A DNA stretch of 64,000 nt, taken from NCBI GenBank assembly GCA_012959785.1, contig DUCM01000013.1, forward strand, positions 186,001 to 250,000, written 5' to 3'. This DNA is from Planctomycetota bacterium (GTDB taxonomy: Bacteria > Planctomycetota > UBA1135 > GCA-002686595). The first letter of the stretch is position 1. Each line of letters begins with the position of its first letter. The position numbers were made by a program, and so were the translations under genes. The notes under the pieces were generated by a model. The model was given only the letters and a program-made list of their open reading frames with translations, did not search any database and was not told where the DNA came from. This document shows positions 8,326-16,807 of the stretch, one piece after another.

Positions 8326-9243
8326 CTAGCGCGCGCGCCTGATCCAGGCGCGCATGCCCAGCGAGAGCATGTCACCCAAGAGGACCAGGGCTGCGCCCAT
8401 GCCCACGAAGAGCAACATCTCGTCGTAGTGCTGACGCACCCGAGCATCCTGGATCCAGTACCCAAGAGAAACCACGCCGAGCATGCCCAGCACGGTGGCT
8501 TCGCGCACGCAGGTTTCCCAGCGGTAGAAAAAGTAGAGCAGGAACCGCGAGAGCACCATGGGCAACACGCCGCCGAACAGGAGCGGCAGGCGGCGACTGC
8601 CGAGCATGCGCAGGGCGAGCAGGGCGCGCTTGTCCAGGTTCTCAATGGTGTCCGCTCCCAGGCGGCAGAGAATGCCGGTGTTGTGGATGGCGAGAGCAAG
8701 GATCGCGGGCCAGGCGCTCGGCCCCAACATGGCCAGCAAGAGAAAAGCCCAGATGTACTCGGGGATGGCGCGCAAGAGGATGAAGCCGATGCGCACGCAG
8801 CTCGATAGCTGCGTCCAGGGCAGGAAGCAACGGCGCCGATCGGTGGCCGAGTCGATTACAAAGGGATCGCAGTTCATGATGGTGCGCGCACCCAGGGGCG
8901 CGAGCACGGCGGCCACGCCACCCGCAATCACGATCGCTGCAATGGAGATCCAGAGTGTGCGCAGAGCCGCACTCGCCCCACGCTCTTCGAAGATCGCTCC
9001 AGCCCATCCCAACAACCCGCCCAAGCTCAGGCCATCTTCCTTGAGGGCGTGGGGGTAGGCATCCGTGGCGATGAACCTCTTCAGGTTCTCCAGGCGGTCT
9101 GCGCAGAAGAGATCCAGCCAGGCGATCTCACCCGAAACCAGGGCCCACAGGGCGAAGAGCGCGAGTACCAAGGCACTGCCTCGCAAGAGTTGGCTTTTGG
9201 GGCGCTCGCGGTGGAGCTGCGCGATGGTGGAGCTGGCGTTCAA
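8326..9243 (-). CDS. phnE: Phosphonate-type ABC transporter permease, second subunit
   Basis: This is a PhnE-family inner-membrane permease (about six membrane segments) of a phosphonate/phosphite/phosphate importer. The binding-protein-dependent permease (EAA) loop is LLALRMLGSRRLPLLFGGVL. I place the start at the TTG at 9243 because it overlaps the stop of the upstream permease as TTGA (9240-9243) and is followed by MNASSTIAQLHRERPKSQLL and then a membrane helix. A longer frame upstream lies inside the other permease gene. It is the last gene of a four-gene operon (phnD, phnC, phnE, phnE) on the minus strand. Confidence 0.85.
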   Translation of the reverse strand: MNASSTIAQLHRERPKSQLLRGSALVLALFALWALVSGEIAWLDLFCADRLENLKRFIATDAYPHALKEDGLSLGGLLGWAGAIFEERGASAALRTLWISIAAIVIAGGVAAVLAPLGARTIMNCDPFVIDSATDRRRCFLPWTQLSSCVRIGFILLRAIPEYIWAFLLLAMLGPSAWPAILALAIHNTGILCRLGADTIENLDKRALLALRMLGSRRLPLLFGGVLPMVLSRFLLYFFYRWETCVREATVLGMLGVVSLGYWIQDARVRQHYDEMLLFVGMGAALVLLGDMLSLGMRAWIRRAR

Positions 9244-10139
9244 GCTACAAACCTCCGGCGCAGGGCCGCGCTCCAGGCTTCGAAGCACAGGACCAGGATG
9301 ATCAAGGCCCACAGATAGCTCCAAACTTCGCGGTAGTGCAGGTTCTCGAAGGAGAGGCGAATCGAATAGCCGATGGTTGGGTAACCGAAGAAGCCCAGGA
9401 TGGCCGAGGAACGCACGGCGCATTCGAGGCGATAGAAGGCGTAGGCTGACATGTCCGGCAGAGCCCGCGGCAAGGTGCCAAACAGGAAGGCCTTGATGGG
9501 CGACGCTCCCACGGCGCGCAGGGAATGGGCGGACTCGGGGTCAGTTTCGTCGAGCAGTTCCGAGAATACCTTGGCCAGCATGCCCGTGAACGGAATCGCG
9601 ATGGCCACCACAGCGCTGGCTGTGTTGAGCCCGAAGGCAGCCAGGAACAGAAGTGCCCAGAGAAGTTCGTGCACCGAGCGTTGGCCCACGATCAGGATGC
9701 GCGTGGCACCTTGCACCAAGGGTCCTAGCCAGCTCTGGAAAAAGCGCCGCAGGGGCGAGCCGAGGAGCGCGGGATCGCCGGCCCACCAGGTGGAGGAGGC
9801 GAGGAAACCCAGAACCGTGCCCGCTACCAGAGCCAGGCTCATGGCCGCCGCGGCGAAGATCACCGTTCGATAGAGAGCCGACAGTATCTCAAGGAGGAAC
9901 GACCCATCGATTCCTGCCGTGCCCTCGTACTCCGTCGCTGGCTGCCAGGCGGCGCTGAAAAAGTCGGCGGCGATGGCCCGTCCTCCGGCGAGCGGTACGA
10001 GCCCGGCGGGCGAGAGTTCGAGGGCCCAAAGAGCCACCAGGCCAAGGGCTGCCAGGAGCCCCACGACGATGGCGCCGCGCCCCGGTCCCGGGCGTCTAGC
10101 GGGCACGGCTACCCGCGTCTTCCAGGCGGTAGAGGTCAT
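9240..10139 (-). CDS. phnE: Phosphonate-type ABC transporter permease, first subunit
   Basis: This 299-aa PhnE-family permease has several hydrophobic helices (AIVVGLLAALGLVALWAL near the N-terminus) and a clear EAA loop, SAHSLRAVGASPIKAFLFGT. With PhnC and the second PhnE it forms the membrane channel of the importer. It overlaps the end of phnC by 44 bases and the start of the second permease by four bases, so all three are coupled. The first ATG is used; a shorter start inside the hydrophilic N-terminus is possible. Confidence 0.88.
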   Translation of the reverse strand: MTSTAWKTRVAVPARRPGPGRGAIVVGLLAALGLVALWALELSPAGLVPLAGGRAIAADFFSAAWQPATEYEGTAGIDGSFLLEILSALYRTVIFAAAAMSLALVAGTVLGFLASSTWWAGDPALLGSPLRRFFQSWLGPLVQGATRILIVGQRSVHELLWALLFLAAFGLNTASAVVAIAIPFTGMLAKVFSELLDETDPESAHSLRAVGASPIKAFLFGTLPRALPDMSAYAFYRLECAVRSSAILGFFGYPTIGYSIRLSFENLHYREVWSYLWALIILVLCFEAWSAALRRRFVA

Positions 10140-10848
10140 CGAAAGCCTCTGCTGGGATTTCGTTCGTGGCGCCGTCGAACTGAACCCGGCCCTCGCGCAG
10201 GCCGATGGAACGCCCGAAGAATTCCTGGGCGAGGAGCAGGTCGTGCAGGCTACAGACCAGGGTCAAGCCGCGTTCGCGAGCCACTTCACAGAGCAGTCCG
10301 ATCAGGTCGCGGGCCCGCGCGGGATCCACCGAAGCCACTGGTTCGTCGGCCAGCAGTGCGTCGGGCTCCTGGAACAAGGCCCGGGCCAGGGCCACCCGTT
10401 GGCGTTCACCGCCCGAGAGGTGATCGGTGCGTTGGAACAACTTGTCGCCGATGCCCACTCGCACTAACAGTTCGTGGGCGAGGTCCAGGTCGGCGCGCGT
10501 GGGGCTCAGCATCGAACGCACGGCTCCCCACATGCTGCGCTGTCCGAGTTTGCCAGCAACCACATTTTGGACCACGCGCACATTGGGCACGAGGGCGTGC
10601 TCTTGATGCACAAAGCCCACCCGCGAGCGCAAACGGCGCAAGTGCGTCGGCCCCAGCTCGGCCGAGTCAACAGAGTCGGATAGTACCCGCCCCGAGGTAG
10701 GCAGCACGGTGCCGTTCAAGAGGCGCAGAAATGTCGTCTTGCCCGCACCGCTGGGACCGATGATGGCGATGTTTTCGCCCGGTTCGATGCGCAGCGTCAG
10801 ATTGCGGAGCACCTCCACGGCGCCGAAAGAGACACAGGCCCCTTGCAA
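10096..10848 (-). CDS. phnC: Phosphonate-type ABC transporter ATP-binding protein
   Basis: This ABC ATPase energises the PhnD/PhnE importer. Walker A is GPSGAGKTT, the Q-loop region FVHQEHALVPNVRV, the signature LSGGERQRVALARAL, and Walker B DALLADEP followed by VASVDP. The TTG at 10848 is the only usual start codon found, but the family normally begins with a strand that here would include the preceding FEL codons. The true start may therefore be a non-standard codon slightly upstream, toward phnD at 10904. The Walker B, signature and switch regions look functional. Confidence 0.88.
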   Translation of the reverse strand: MQGACVSFGAVEVLRNLTLRIEPGENIAIIGPSGAGKTTFLRLLNGTVLPTSGRVLSDSVDSAELGPTHLRRLRSRVGFVHQEHALVPNVRVVQNVVAGKLGQRSMWGAVRSMLSPTRADLDLAHELLVRVGIGDKLFQRTDHLSGGERQRVALARALFQEPDALLADEPVASVDPARARDLIGLLCEVARERGLTLVCSLHDLLLAQEFFGRSIGLREGRVQFDGATNEIPAEAFDDLYRLEDAGSRAR

Positions 10849-10903
10849 CTCGAAGGATGCACCCTCTTTCTTCTGTTCGATAGCGATCAGCGCACCAGCC
10901 CTT

Positions 10904-11785
10904 TCAGCGCAGGAAGCCGAGTTTTGCGGCGAGGTCGTGAATGGCCTGAAAATCGGCGTTGGAGGCCTCTATCAGCCCTTCCTCGCGGTCGCAGGCCGCC
11001 AGCAAGGCCGGGTCGACGATACCCACCAAGGCCTCTTGCAGATTGGCGATGAAGTCCTTTCCGAAACGCTTCGCCAGGGCCGGGTGTGCGGTCCAATTGT
11101 AGTCAGCGTACTCCGGCGTGACCCAAACCAGGCGGCACAGTTCGGGATCCAGGCTGCCGTCCGCCACCATTCGCTCGTAGGTCTTGTAGTTCAGCGCGCC
11201 AGTGTCCCAGGTGCCGGCTTGCACCAGAGCCGCGGTCTTGTCGTGGCTGCCAGAGAAGCCCACCTGGCTGAAGAAATCCTCGGGAGCCTGGCCTGTATTC
11301 TCGCGCACGAAGTGCTCGGGCATCAAGCGCCCGGAGGTTGAGGCGTCGGAGCCGAAGGTGAAGGACTTGCCGGCCATGGCCTTGGGGAACTCCGCGCTGC
11401 GTTCGATGCCCGTGGAGGCGTTGGCGATGAAGTAACTTTTGAAGTGCGTATCGACTTTTCCCTGGGCCAGAGCGCGGGCTCCATCCACCGCCGCGCGAGC
11501 CTGGGCGCCGGTCAGTCCACCGAACCAGGCCAGTTGGATGTCACCGTTCTTGAAGGCCTCGACCGAAGCCGTGTAGCTCGACATGGGCACATATTCGACC
11601 TCCACACCGAGCACCTCCGACAGGCGGGCTGCAAGGGGATCGAAGCGTTGCTTGAGTGCCGTGGTGTTGTCATCGGGGATGGCGCTGAAGCGCAGGACTT
11701 TCGAGTTTCCGGCCGAGCTTTGGGAGCAGGCCGCGAGCAGAAGGCAGGCGAGGGCCGTGGCAAGGCGCGGGAGGGGATGCCGCAT
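10904..11785 (-). CDS. phnD: Phosphate/phosphonate ABC transporter substrate-binding lipoprotein
   Basis: This PhnD-like periplasmic binding protein (293 aa) leads the operon. The start at 11785 gives MRHPLPRLATALACLLLAACS, a lipoprotein signal with lipobox LAAC. Typical PhnD features follow: FDPLAARLSEVLGVEVEYVP, then SYTASVEAFKNGDIQLAWFG, and later GSDASTSGRLMPEHFV and HDKTAALVQAGTWDTGALNY. No C-P lyase, phosphonatase or phosphite dehydrogenase gene is near, so the ligand (phosphonate, phosphite or phosphate) cannot be decided. An in-frame extension to 11908 lacks a signal and is rejected. Confidence 0.92.
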   Translation of the reverse strand: MRHPLPRLATALACLLLAACSQSSAGNSKVLRFSAIPDDNTTALKQRFDPLAARLSEVLGVEVEYVPMSSYTASVEAFKNGDIQLAWFGGLTGAQARAAVDGARALAQGKVDTHFKSYFIANASTGIERSAEFPKAMAGKSFTFGSDASTSGRLMPEHFVRENTGQAPEDFFSQVGFSGSHDKTAALVQAGTWDTGALNYKTYERMVADGSLDPELCRLVWVTPEYADYNWTAHPALAKRFGKDFIANLQEALVGIVDPALLAACDREEGLIEASNADFQAIHDLAAKLGFLR

Positions 11786-12189
11786 AGGGATCGGTGGGGG
11801 CTGGAATGGCGGGGCAAACAGGACCCGGGGCGGCTGGGGATCATACGCATTGGAGGGTGAAAGCGTGTCCTCAGTCGCAGCGACTATCCAGAGATGGGCG
11901 CCCGACACCGGGGCCTCAGAGTTTTTGCTTCACGATGTGTGTGGTGGCTCCCAGCCAGCACAGCCCCCTCAATCCGATCATCAATCCAATCACCGACACG
12001 CCGCCAGCCGATCCCGGACAGGGTCTTAGCTTTGGTCATCAATTCCTTGCGGTGGGCAACCCCTACCTCTCCCAGGGTTCCAGTATCTTCAACTTCCAGT
12101 CTGTGAGTGCCCAGGTCCTCTTCACGGCCACGGGTAGCTCCCTGGCAAGCCCGAGCAACTCGCAGGACTCGCGGGATCGCCCGCGCAAC
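11786..12189. other. Intergenic region between phnD and the membrane glycosyltransferase-like gene
   Basis: This 404-base gap holds no intact gene that I can support. Its first part should carry the minus-strand phnD promoter, but I see no convincing -35/-10 pair. Its second part carries an open frame that looks like a degraded surface-protein tail, listed separately. Confidence 0.5.
11935..12170 (+). pseudogene. Possible remnant of an FG-GAP-like repeat protein
   Basis: The frame from ATG 11935 includes SFGHQFLAVGNPYLSQG followed by SSIFNFQSVSAQVLF. This resembles one FG-GAP/integrin-alpha-type repeat (usual pattern: FG....LAVG.P.....G..Y.F). The frame runs on to 12249 but loses sense after about 12170 and overlaps the end of the convergent gene. 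There is no signal peptide and no second repeat, so it looks like the tail of a lost secreted gene rather than an active one. Chance similarity is possible. Confidence 0.3.
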
Positions 12190-14163
12190 TCAGCGCGGTG
12201 CGATCCGTACCTCTTCAGCGATGGGGCCGCAGGCAGAGTCGAGGCGTGAGCCGGGGTTGACGAGGCACACGCGCCACTCTTCGGTTTCACGCGCGGATGC
12301 GTCCATGCCTATCGAAAACAGGGTCACGGGCCGCTCGCCGGTTTGGGCTAGCAACAGGTTGGAGCGAGCGCGCACGGCAGGGTCTTTGCTGGATTGGCCG
12401 ATGGGAGTCATGAACAAGCGCGTGCCGCTCTCGATGTTTCTCCAGATGACGAGGTCGGCGAGTTGTTCCTGACCAGCGTGATTGAGCAGCACCCGCATAC
12501 CAGCCTCGTCAACGATGGCCGAGATGCGCGGCGTCAAGCCCAGGGAGCGCTTGCGCAGGATGGGCAGCCGGGCATTACTCATGCCGCCTCCGCCAGCCGA
12601 GCGCAGGGGAATCGTCAGCACCTCGTAGCCTGCAAGCACCGCTTCGAGTTGTTGCTGGCGGCCAGGGAGTTCTGCTTGTGAGTCGAGGGCCAAGCGCCAC
12701 TCCCGGGCGAGGTGTCCAAAATCCGGTTCAGCGCCATGCTGGCGCCAGTAGGGAACGATGTAATCGGGCTCGTGCGCGAGGGCCGCGAGCACATCCACCC
12801 GCGGCCGCGGAGATTGCGGCAGGGCATAGTCGTTTGGGGCCGCGACCGAAGTGTGACCCAAGAGGTCACGGACTTGCAGGTGCGACAGGTAGGCGATCGA
12901 TCCCGGCCAGGGCGTCAGCACGGTGCTGGTGGGGTCCGCGTGATCCCTCAGGAACAGGCCAATGGAACGCAAGCTGCGCGTGGCGCGTTGCTCTTCGTCG
13001 AGACCCACGCGACCGAGGGCATCATCGAAACCGTAGCGCGGCTGTGCGCGGGCCGAGGTCCAGGCTCGTTGGAGTTTGCCCAGGGTGGACTGTTCCTGCT
13101 TGATCGGTGGCAGGCTTGCCATGGTCGAGGCCAGGGCCGCACCCACGAAACTCGCCCAGGCCAACATGCGGATCGGTCTGTACAGGCTGTTGAGCGCCGT
13201 GATCATGGCTTCCTGGGCAGAGATCAGGGCGATCGGCAGGACCGGCACCATGGATTCGGTGAAGGGCGTCGTGCCCCCGCCTTGCACCACGATGATCCCC
13301 GCCCAGGCAAAGAAAACCGCCAGTGCGTGGGCGCCGGTGTGGGACAACCTGCGGCGGCCGGCGTACCAGAGGCTATAGAGCAAGAGGAAGGGGCTCGCCG
13401 CGGTGAGGATGAAGCTCTGTAGATAGGCGAGTCCCTGACCGATGCGCGGGCGGTCGAGGTGCGCCAGGTCGAGTACCCATGCGGGCAAAGCCAAGCCGGT
13501 TTCGCGCCAACGCAGCCCAGTCATCAGGAAAAGGCCGCAGAGCGGCGCGGCGAAAATCCACAGGGAGGCCGCGGGCGGACCATTGACGCCGCGCTTTTCC
13601 CTTCGTCGGGCGCGGTAGCGCAGGAATAGAAAAACAGGCAGGAGCACCCAAGCTTCACTGCGCAAGAGTCCGCACAGGCAAAGCGCCACACCGGTTGAGC
13701 GCTGCCAGTTGCGCTCGAAGGCCAGGAAGGCAAAGGTCACCAACATGGTCAGCAGCGCGGTCTCGGTTCCACTCACCGCCGCTGCGGCCATAATGCCGCT
13801 GATGGCGAGCAGCATGGGTGTGATCAAGCTCGCGACGCGGTCGCTGTGAAAGCGCGAGGCCAGGATGAAGGCCGTGGCCGTGGACAAGATGCCAACTATG
13901 CGCACGAAGTGATTGATCGGCAAGTAGAGGCGTTCTCCCACGGCGCAGATCGCCACCCACAGGGGCGATGCGTGGCTGGCGAATCCGCTCTGGCCAGGGC
14001 TCCAACTAAAGCTACCCTCGAAGACCCAACGACTGGCGATGTTATAGGCCACGAATGCCTGGTCATAGGGCGAGGCCAGACCGCCAGCCGAATTGGTGCT
14101 GATCGCCAGGCTGTGGGCCACCAGCACGGCCAGGGCGACGAAGAGTGCGATGCTGCGGTTCAT
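12190..14163 (-). CDS. Polytopic membrane protein, glycosyltransferase-like (657 aa)
   Basis: The N-terminal ~400 residues hold about ten hydrophobic helices; the C-terminal ~250 residues are soluble and probably periplasmic. The segment PYDQAFVAYNIASRWVFEG followed by SPLW resembles the early conserved region of GT-C membrane glycosyltransferases of the AftB-like group, which carry a D.a(f/y) motif and later NPLW. The expected second acidic residue is not obvious (YDQ instead of DDA), so catalysis is uncertain. Such enzymes move sugars from polyprenyl-phosphate donors onto envelope glycans. The gene stands alone, pointing toward the phn operon. Confidence 0.65.
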   Translation of the reverse strand: MNRSIALFVALAVLVAHSLAISTNSAGGLASPYDQAFVAYNIASRWVFEGSFSWSPGQSGFASHASPLWVAICAVGERLYLPINHFVRIVGILSTATAFILASRFHSDRVASLITPMLLAISGIMAAAAVSGTETALLTMLVTFAFLAFERNWQRSTGVALCLCGLLRSEAWVLLPVFLFLRYRARRREKRGVNGPPAASLWIFAAPLCGLFLMTGLRWRETGLALPAWVLDLAHLDRPRIGQGLAYLQSFILTAASPFLLLYSLWYAGRRRLSHTGAHALAVFFAWAGIIVVQGGGTTPFTESMVPVLPIALISAQEAMITALNSLYRPIRMLAWASFVGAALASTMASLPPIKQEQSTLGKLQRAWTSARAQPRYGFDDALGRVGLDEEQRATRSLRSIGLFLRDHADPTSTVLTPWPGSIAYLSHLQVRDLLGHTSVAAPNDYALPQSPRPRVDVLAALAHEPDYIVPYWRQHGAEPDFGHLAREWRLALDSQAELPGRQQQLEAVLAGYEVLTIPLRSAGGGGMSNARLPILRKRSLGLTPRISAIVDEAGMRVLLNHAGQEQLADLVIWRNIESGTRLFMTPIGQSSKDPAVRARSNLLLAQTGERPVTLFSIGMDASARETEEWRVCLVNPGSRLDSACGPIAEEVRIAPR

Positions 14164-14240
14164 GCGCGCTGAGTGTGCGCCTTCCCGGGCGCATCTGCAC
14201 GCCCGCTACCCTGAAATAGGTCCCCGGCGCCGAGCTACCG

Positions 14241-14402
14241 CTATGGAATTGTCACCGAGAGCAGTCGCACGATGTCCGCTTGGGAGAAGGTGCCCGTGAA
14301 GGGGTGTGAGTTTTCCTTGAGGGTATTGCCCTGCTCGTCGAGGAAGCGGTCCATGGCCTGAACCTCTGCCAGGATTCGAGTGGCATTGGCTGTTCCGGCC
14401 AC
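14241..14402 (-). CDS. Small open frame of unknown function (53 aa, doubtful)
   Basis: After the stop of thiI, a second minus-strand frame runs to 14241. With a GTG start at 14402 it encodes GTANATRILAEVQAMDRFLD and ends FSQADIVRLLSVTIP. The composition is protein-like, but I recognise no family and see no ribosome-binding site. It could be a small gene coupled to thiI or the relic of a longer coding region. Confidence 0.25.
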   Translation of the reverse strand: MAGTANATRILAEVQAMDRFLDEQGNTLKENSHPFTGTFSQADIVRLLSVTIP

Positions 14403-14431
14403 GGCTCCCAGGACAACTGGTGCAACGGGTC

Positions 14432-15646
14432 CTAGACTTCCGCCTCGATGTCCACCCGCTCGACGCCTTCCAGGGCGCGTGCCATGAGGCCCTCGACCTC
14501 GAGGCCTTCCTCGGCGGCGCGGCATTCCTCCAGGCTGCCGAAGATGATCGGGCGGCGGGGCATGAAGACCGTGCAGCAGTCGGGCTCGGGTTGGATCGAA
14601 GTCTCATAGGTGCCGATCTCGCGGGCCAGGCGCACGGCTTCTTCCTTGTCGAAACAAACCAAGGGACGCAGAACCGGCAAATCGGAAGCATCCTCGATGC
14701 AGGTCATGTTTTCGATCGTCTGGCTGGCTACCTGTCCCAGGCTCTCTCCGGTGAGCAGGGCGCGACACTTCTCCCGGTAGGCCAACCGCGATGCCAGCCG
14801 TTGCATGAAGCGCCTGTAGAGCACCGTGCGATAGGCCTCGGGTGCCAAGTCGCGGATCGAGGTCTGGATCTCGGTGAAGGGCACGATGAACAGTCGGCAA
14901 CGCACCTGAAAACGCGATAGGCGGCGAACCAAATCGATGACCTTTTTTTTGGAGGCATCGCCGATATACGGATGGCTGTGGTAGGTGACAAAGAAAACTC
15001 GCGCCCCGCGCTTCATGGCCAACCAAGCCGCCACCGGCGAGTCGATGCCGCCCGAAAGCAAGCACATCATGCGGCCTGCCGTGCCTCCCGGAAGCCCGCC
15101 GGGTCCCGGCAGGCGCTTCGTGAAGACATAGGCGCGTTTTTCGCGCACTTCGATGCCCAGTTCCAATTGCGCTCCCTTCAGCTGCACCCGCAACCTGTCG
15201 GTGTTTGTGAGCACACCTTCGGCTATATACAGATCGAGCTCGGTGGAGGTCATGGGGAACGATTTGTCGCTGCGCTTGGTGCGCACCCGAAAGCTGATAT
15301 CACCGCTTGTCGGCCATTCATCCAGGGTTCTGGTCATGACCCGTTGCGCGAGGCTGGCGATGGGATCCGCATCGGGCTCGCAACCCCAGGCGGGGGAGAT
15401 GGTCTTGACGCCGAAGACATCTTGTAGCCTGCGCGCGACTTCCATGACGCGGCGTTCGGGGAAGACGGCTATGCGCCCACGGGAAAGCTCGATACGCACC
15501 GGCGATGTGTATGCTGCCGCCGAACGCAGGTTGCGTACCAGGGCGTGCTCGAAGAAGCTGCGGTTCTTGCCCTTGAGTGCTAACTCGCCGTAACGCACCA
15601 GGATCATTTCCGGGCCGGAATCGGCGGGTTCTTGGTTGGGGATCAT
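14432..15646 (-). CDS. thiI: tRNA 4-thiouridine synthase ThiI
   Basis: ThiI adenylates U8 of tRNA and transfers sulfur to make s4U; in many bacteria it also serves thiamine synthesis. The 404-aa protein has an N-terminal ferredoxin-like/THUMP part (MILVRYGELALKGKNRSFFE, then the THUMP core) and a PP-loop domain with LLSGGIDSPVAAWL. A late Cys pair lies in EPDCCTVFMPRRP. There is no C-terminal rhodanese domain, so it is the short Bacillus-type enzyme that relies on a partner for persulfide. The start at 15646 follows the cysteine desulfurase by 13 bases; the longer frame upstream lies inside that gene. Confidence 0.94.
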   Translation of the reverse strand: MIPNQEPADSGPEMILVRYGELALKGKNRSFFEHALVRNLRSAAAYTSPVRIELSRGRIAVFPERRVMEVARRLQDVFGVKTISPAWGCEPDADPIASLAQRVMTRTLDEWPTSGDISFRVRTKRSDKSFPMTSTELDLYIAEGVLTNTDRLRVQLKGAQLELGIEVREKRAYVFTKRLPGPGGLPGGTAGRMMCLLSGGIDSPVAAWLAMKRGARVFFVTYHSHPYIGDASKKKVIDLVRRLSRFQVRCRLFIVPFTEIQTSIRDLAPEAYRTVLYRRFMQRLASRLAYREKCRALLTGESLGQVASQTIENMTCIEDASDLPVLRPLVCFDKEEAVRLAREIGTYETSIQPEPDCCTVFMPRRPIIFGSLEECRAAEEGLEVEGLMARALEGVERVDIEAEV

Positions 15647-15659
15647 GGCGAGCTGGGGG

Positions 15660-16805
15660 TCAGAGTTGGGCGAGGCCTTGAGACACTTCGCGCAGAGCCG
15701 TGAGGGCGAGCTCGATTTCGTCCGCAGTGGTTTCGGGAGCGAGGGAAAAGCGCAACAACGCCCGCCCCCGATCTGCATCAAGACCAGCCGCCGCGAGGGC
15801 CGGCGGAAGGTCGCGGGTGTTTGCCTGGCAGGCGCTGCCTGTGCTGACGCAAACTCCCAGAGCGTCGAGGTGGTGCAGCCAGACTTCGGCTGGTGCGCCG
15901 GGTACGAGGACCGCCATGATGGACGGCTGCAGCGAGTCAGCGCCCGGCTCATAGGTCTCAATTCCTAATCCGGCGAGTCCTTCCGCGAGCAGTCCGCGCA
16001 GGAAATTCAACCGTTCCAGATTCTCGGCCTGGCCTGCGGCGGCTTGGGCTGCGGCCACACCGAATCCCACCAGGCCAGCGACATTTTCGGTACCCGCGCG
16101 GCGTGCGGATTCTTGTCCGCCGCCAAGGATCAAGGGCGCGCAGTTGACGCCGGGGGCCAAGATCAAGGCGCCGACGCCCTTGGGTCCGCCGATCTTGTGG
16201 GCCGACAGAGTGCAGGCGTCCACGCAGAGTTCCGCCATGCGCAGGTCGAGCTTGCCCAAGGCTTGCACGGCATCGGTATGCAGGACAGCTTGCGGTGCAG
16301 CTTGGCGTACCAGCCGTGCCAAGGCGGCCACGGGGTATATGCTGCCAAAGATGTTGTTCACCAGCATCTGCGTCACAAGCACGGTGCTTTCGCGTAGGAG
16401 CCCTGCGAAGTGTTCAAGGTCCAGGGCGCCCCATGCGTCGAGCCGAGCGAAGGAGACCTCGAAACCCTCCTCTTCGAGCGCCATCGCCGCCACCTGCACC
16501 GAGGGATGTTCCGTGGGTCCGCAAACGATGTGTTGTCCCCCGCGCCGCCGCGCCCGCGCCAGGCCCATGACGGCCATGTTGTTGGCTTCGCTGCCTCCTC
16601 CGGTGAAAGTTACAGCGTCACTCTCCGCTCCCACGGAGCGGGCTACCTGCACCCGTGCCCGGTCGACCGCTTCGCGGGCTGCGAGGCCCATGCGGTGCAC
16701 CGACGAGGGATTGCCCCAGCACTCTCCGAGCCAGGGCTGCATGGCCTGGCGCACCTCGGCCTTGAGGGGGCCGCTGGCGGCGTGGTCGAGGTTGATGCAG
16801 TCCAT
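15660..16805 (-). CDS. Cysteine desulfurase (NifS/IscS family)
   Basis: This PLP enzyme turns cysteine into alanine plus a protein persulfide. It begins MDCINLDHAASGPLKAEVRQ, the PLP lysine lies in LSAHKIGGPKGVGAL, and the persulfide cysteine in STGSACQANTRDLPPAL. The length of 381 aa is normal. The gene sits directly upstream of thiI, as in the nifZ-thiI pair of Bacillus, so its likely role is sulfur donation to ThiI. It follows the regulatory-like protein at 16808 with a two-base gap, forming a minus-strand operon. Confidence 0.93.
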   Translation of the reverse strand: MDCINLDHAASGPLKAEVRQAMQPWLGECWGNPSSVHRMGLAAREAVDRARVQVARSVGAESDAVTFTGGGSEANNMAVMGLARARRRGGQHIVCGPTEHPSVQVAAMALEEEGFEVSFARLDAWGALDLEHFAGLLRESTVLVTQMLVNNIFGSIYPVAALARLVRQAAPQAVLHTDAVQALGKLDLRMAELCVDACTLSAHKIGGPKGVGALILAPGVNCAPLILGGGQESARRAGTENVAGLVGFGVAAAQAAAGQAENLERLNFLRGLLAEGLAGLGIETYEPGADSLQPSIMAVLVPGAPAEVWLHHLDALGVCVSTGSACQANTRDLPPALAAAGLDADRGRALLRFSLAPETTADEIELALTALREVSQGLAQL

Positions 16806-16807
16806 GG

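Noticed and set aside
12712-13422. Large plus-strand open frame opposite the membrane glycosyltransferase-like gene
   Set aside because: It mirrors the minus-strand coding frame, is Arg/Gln/Gly-rich and has no motif.
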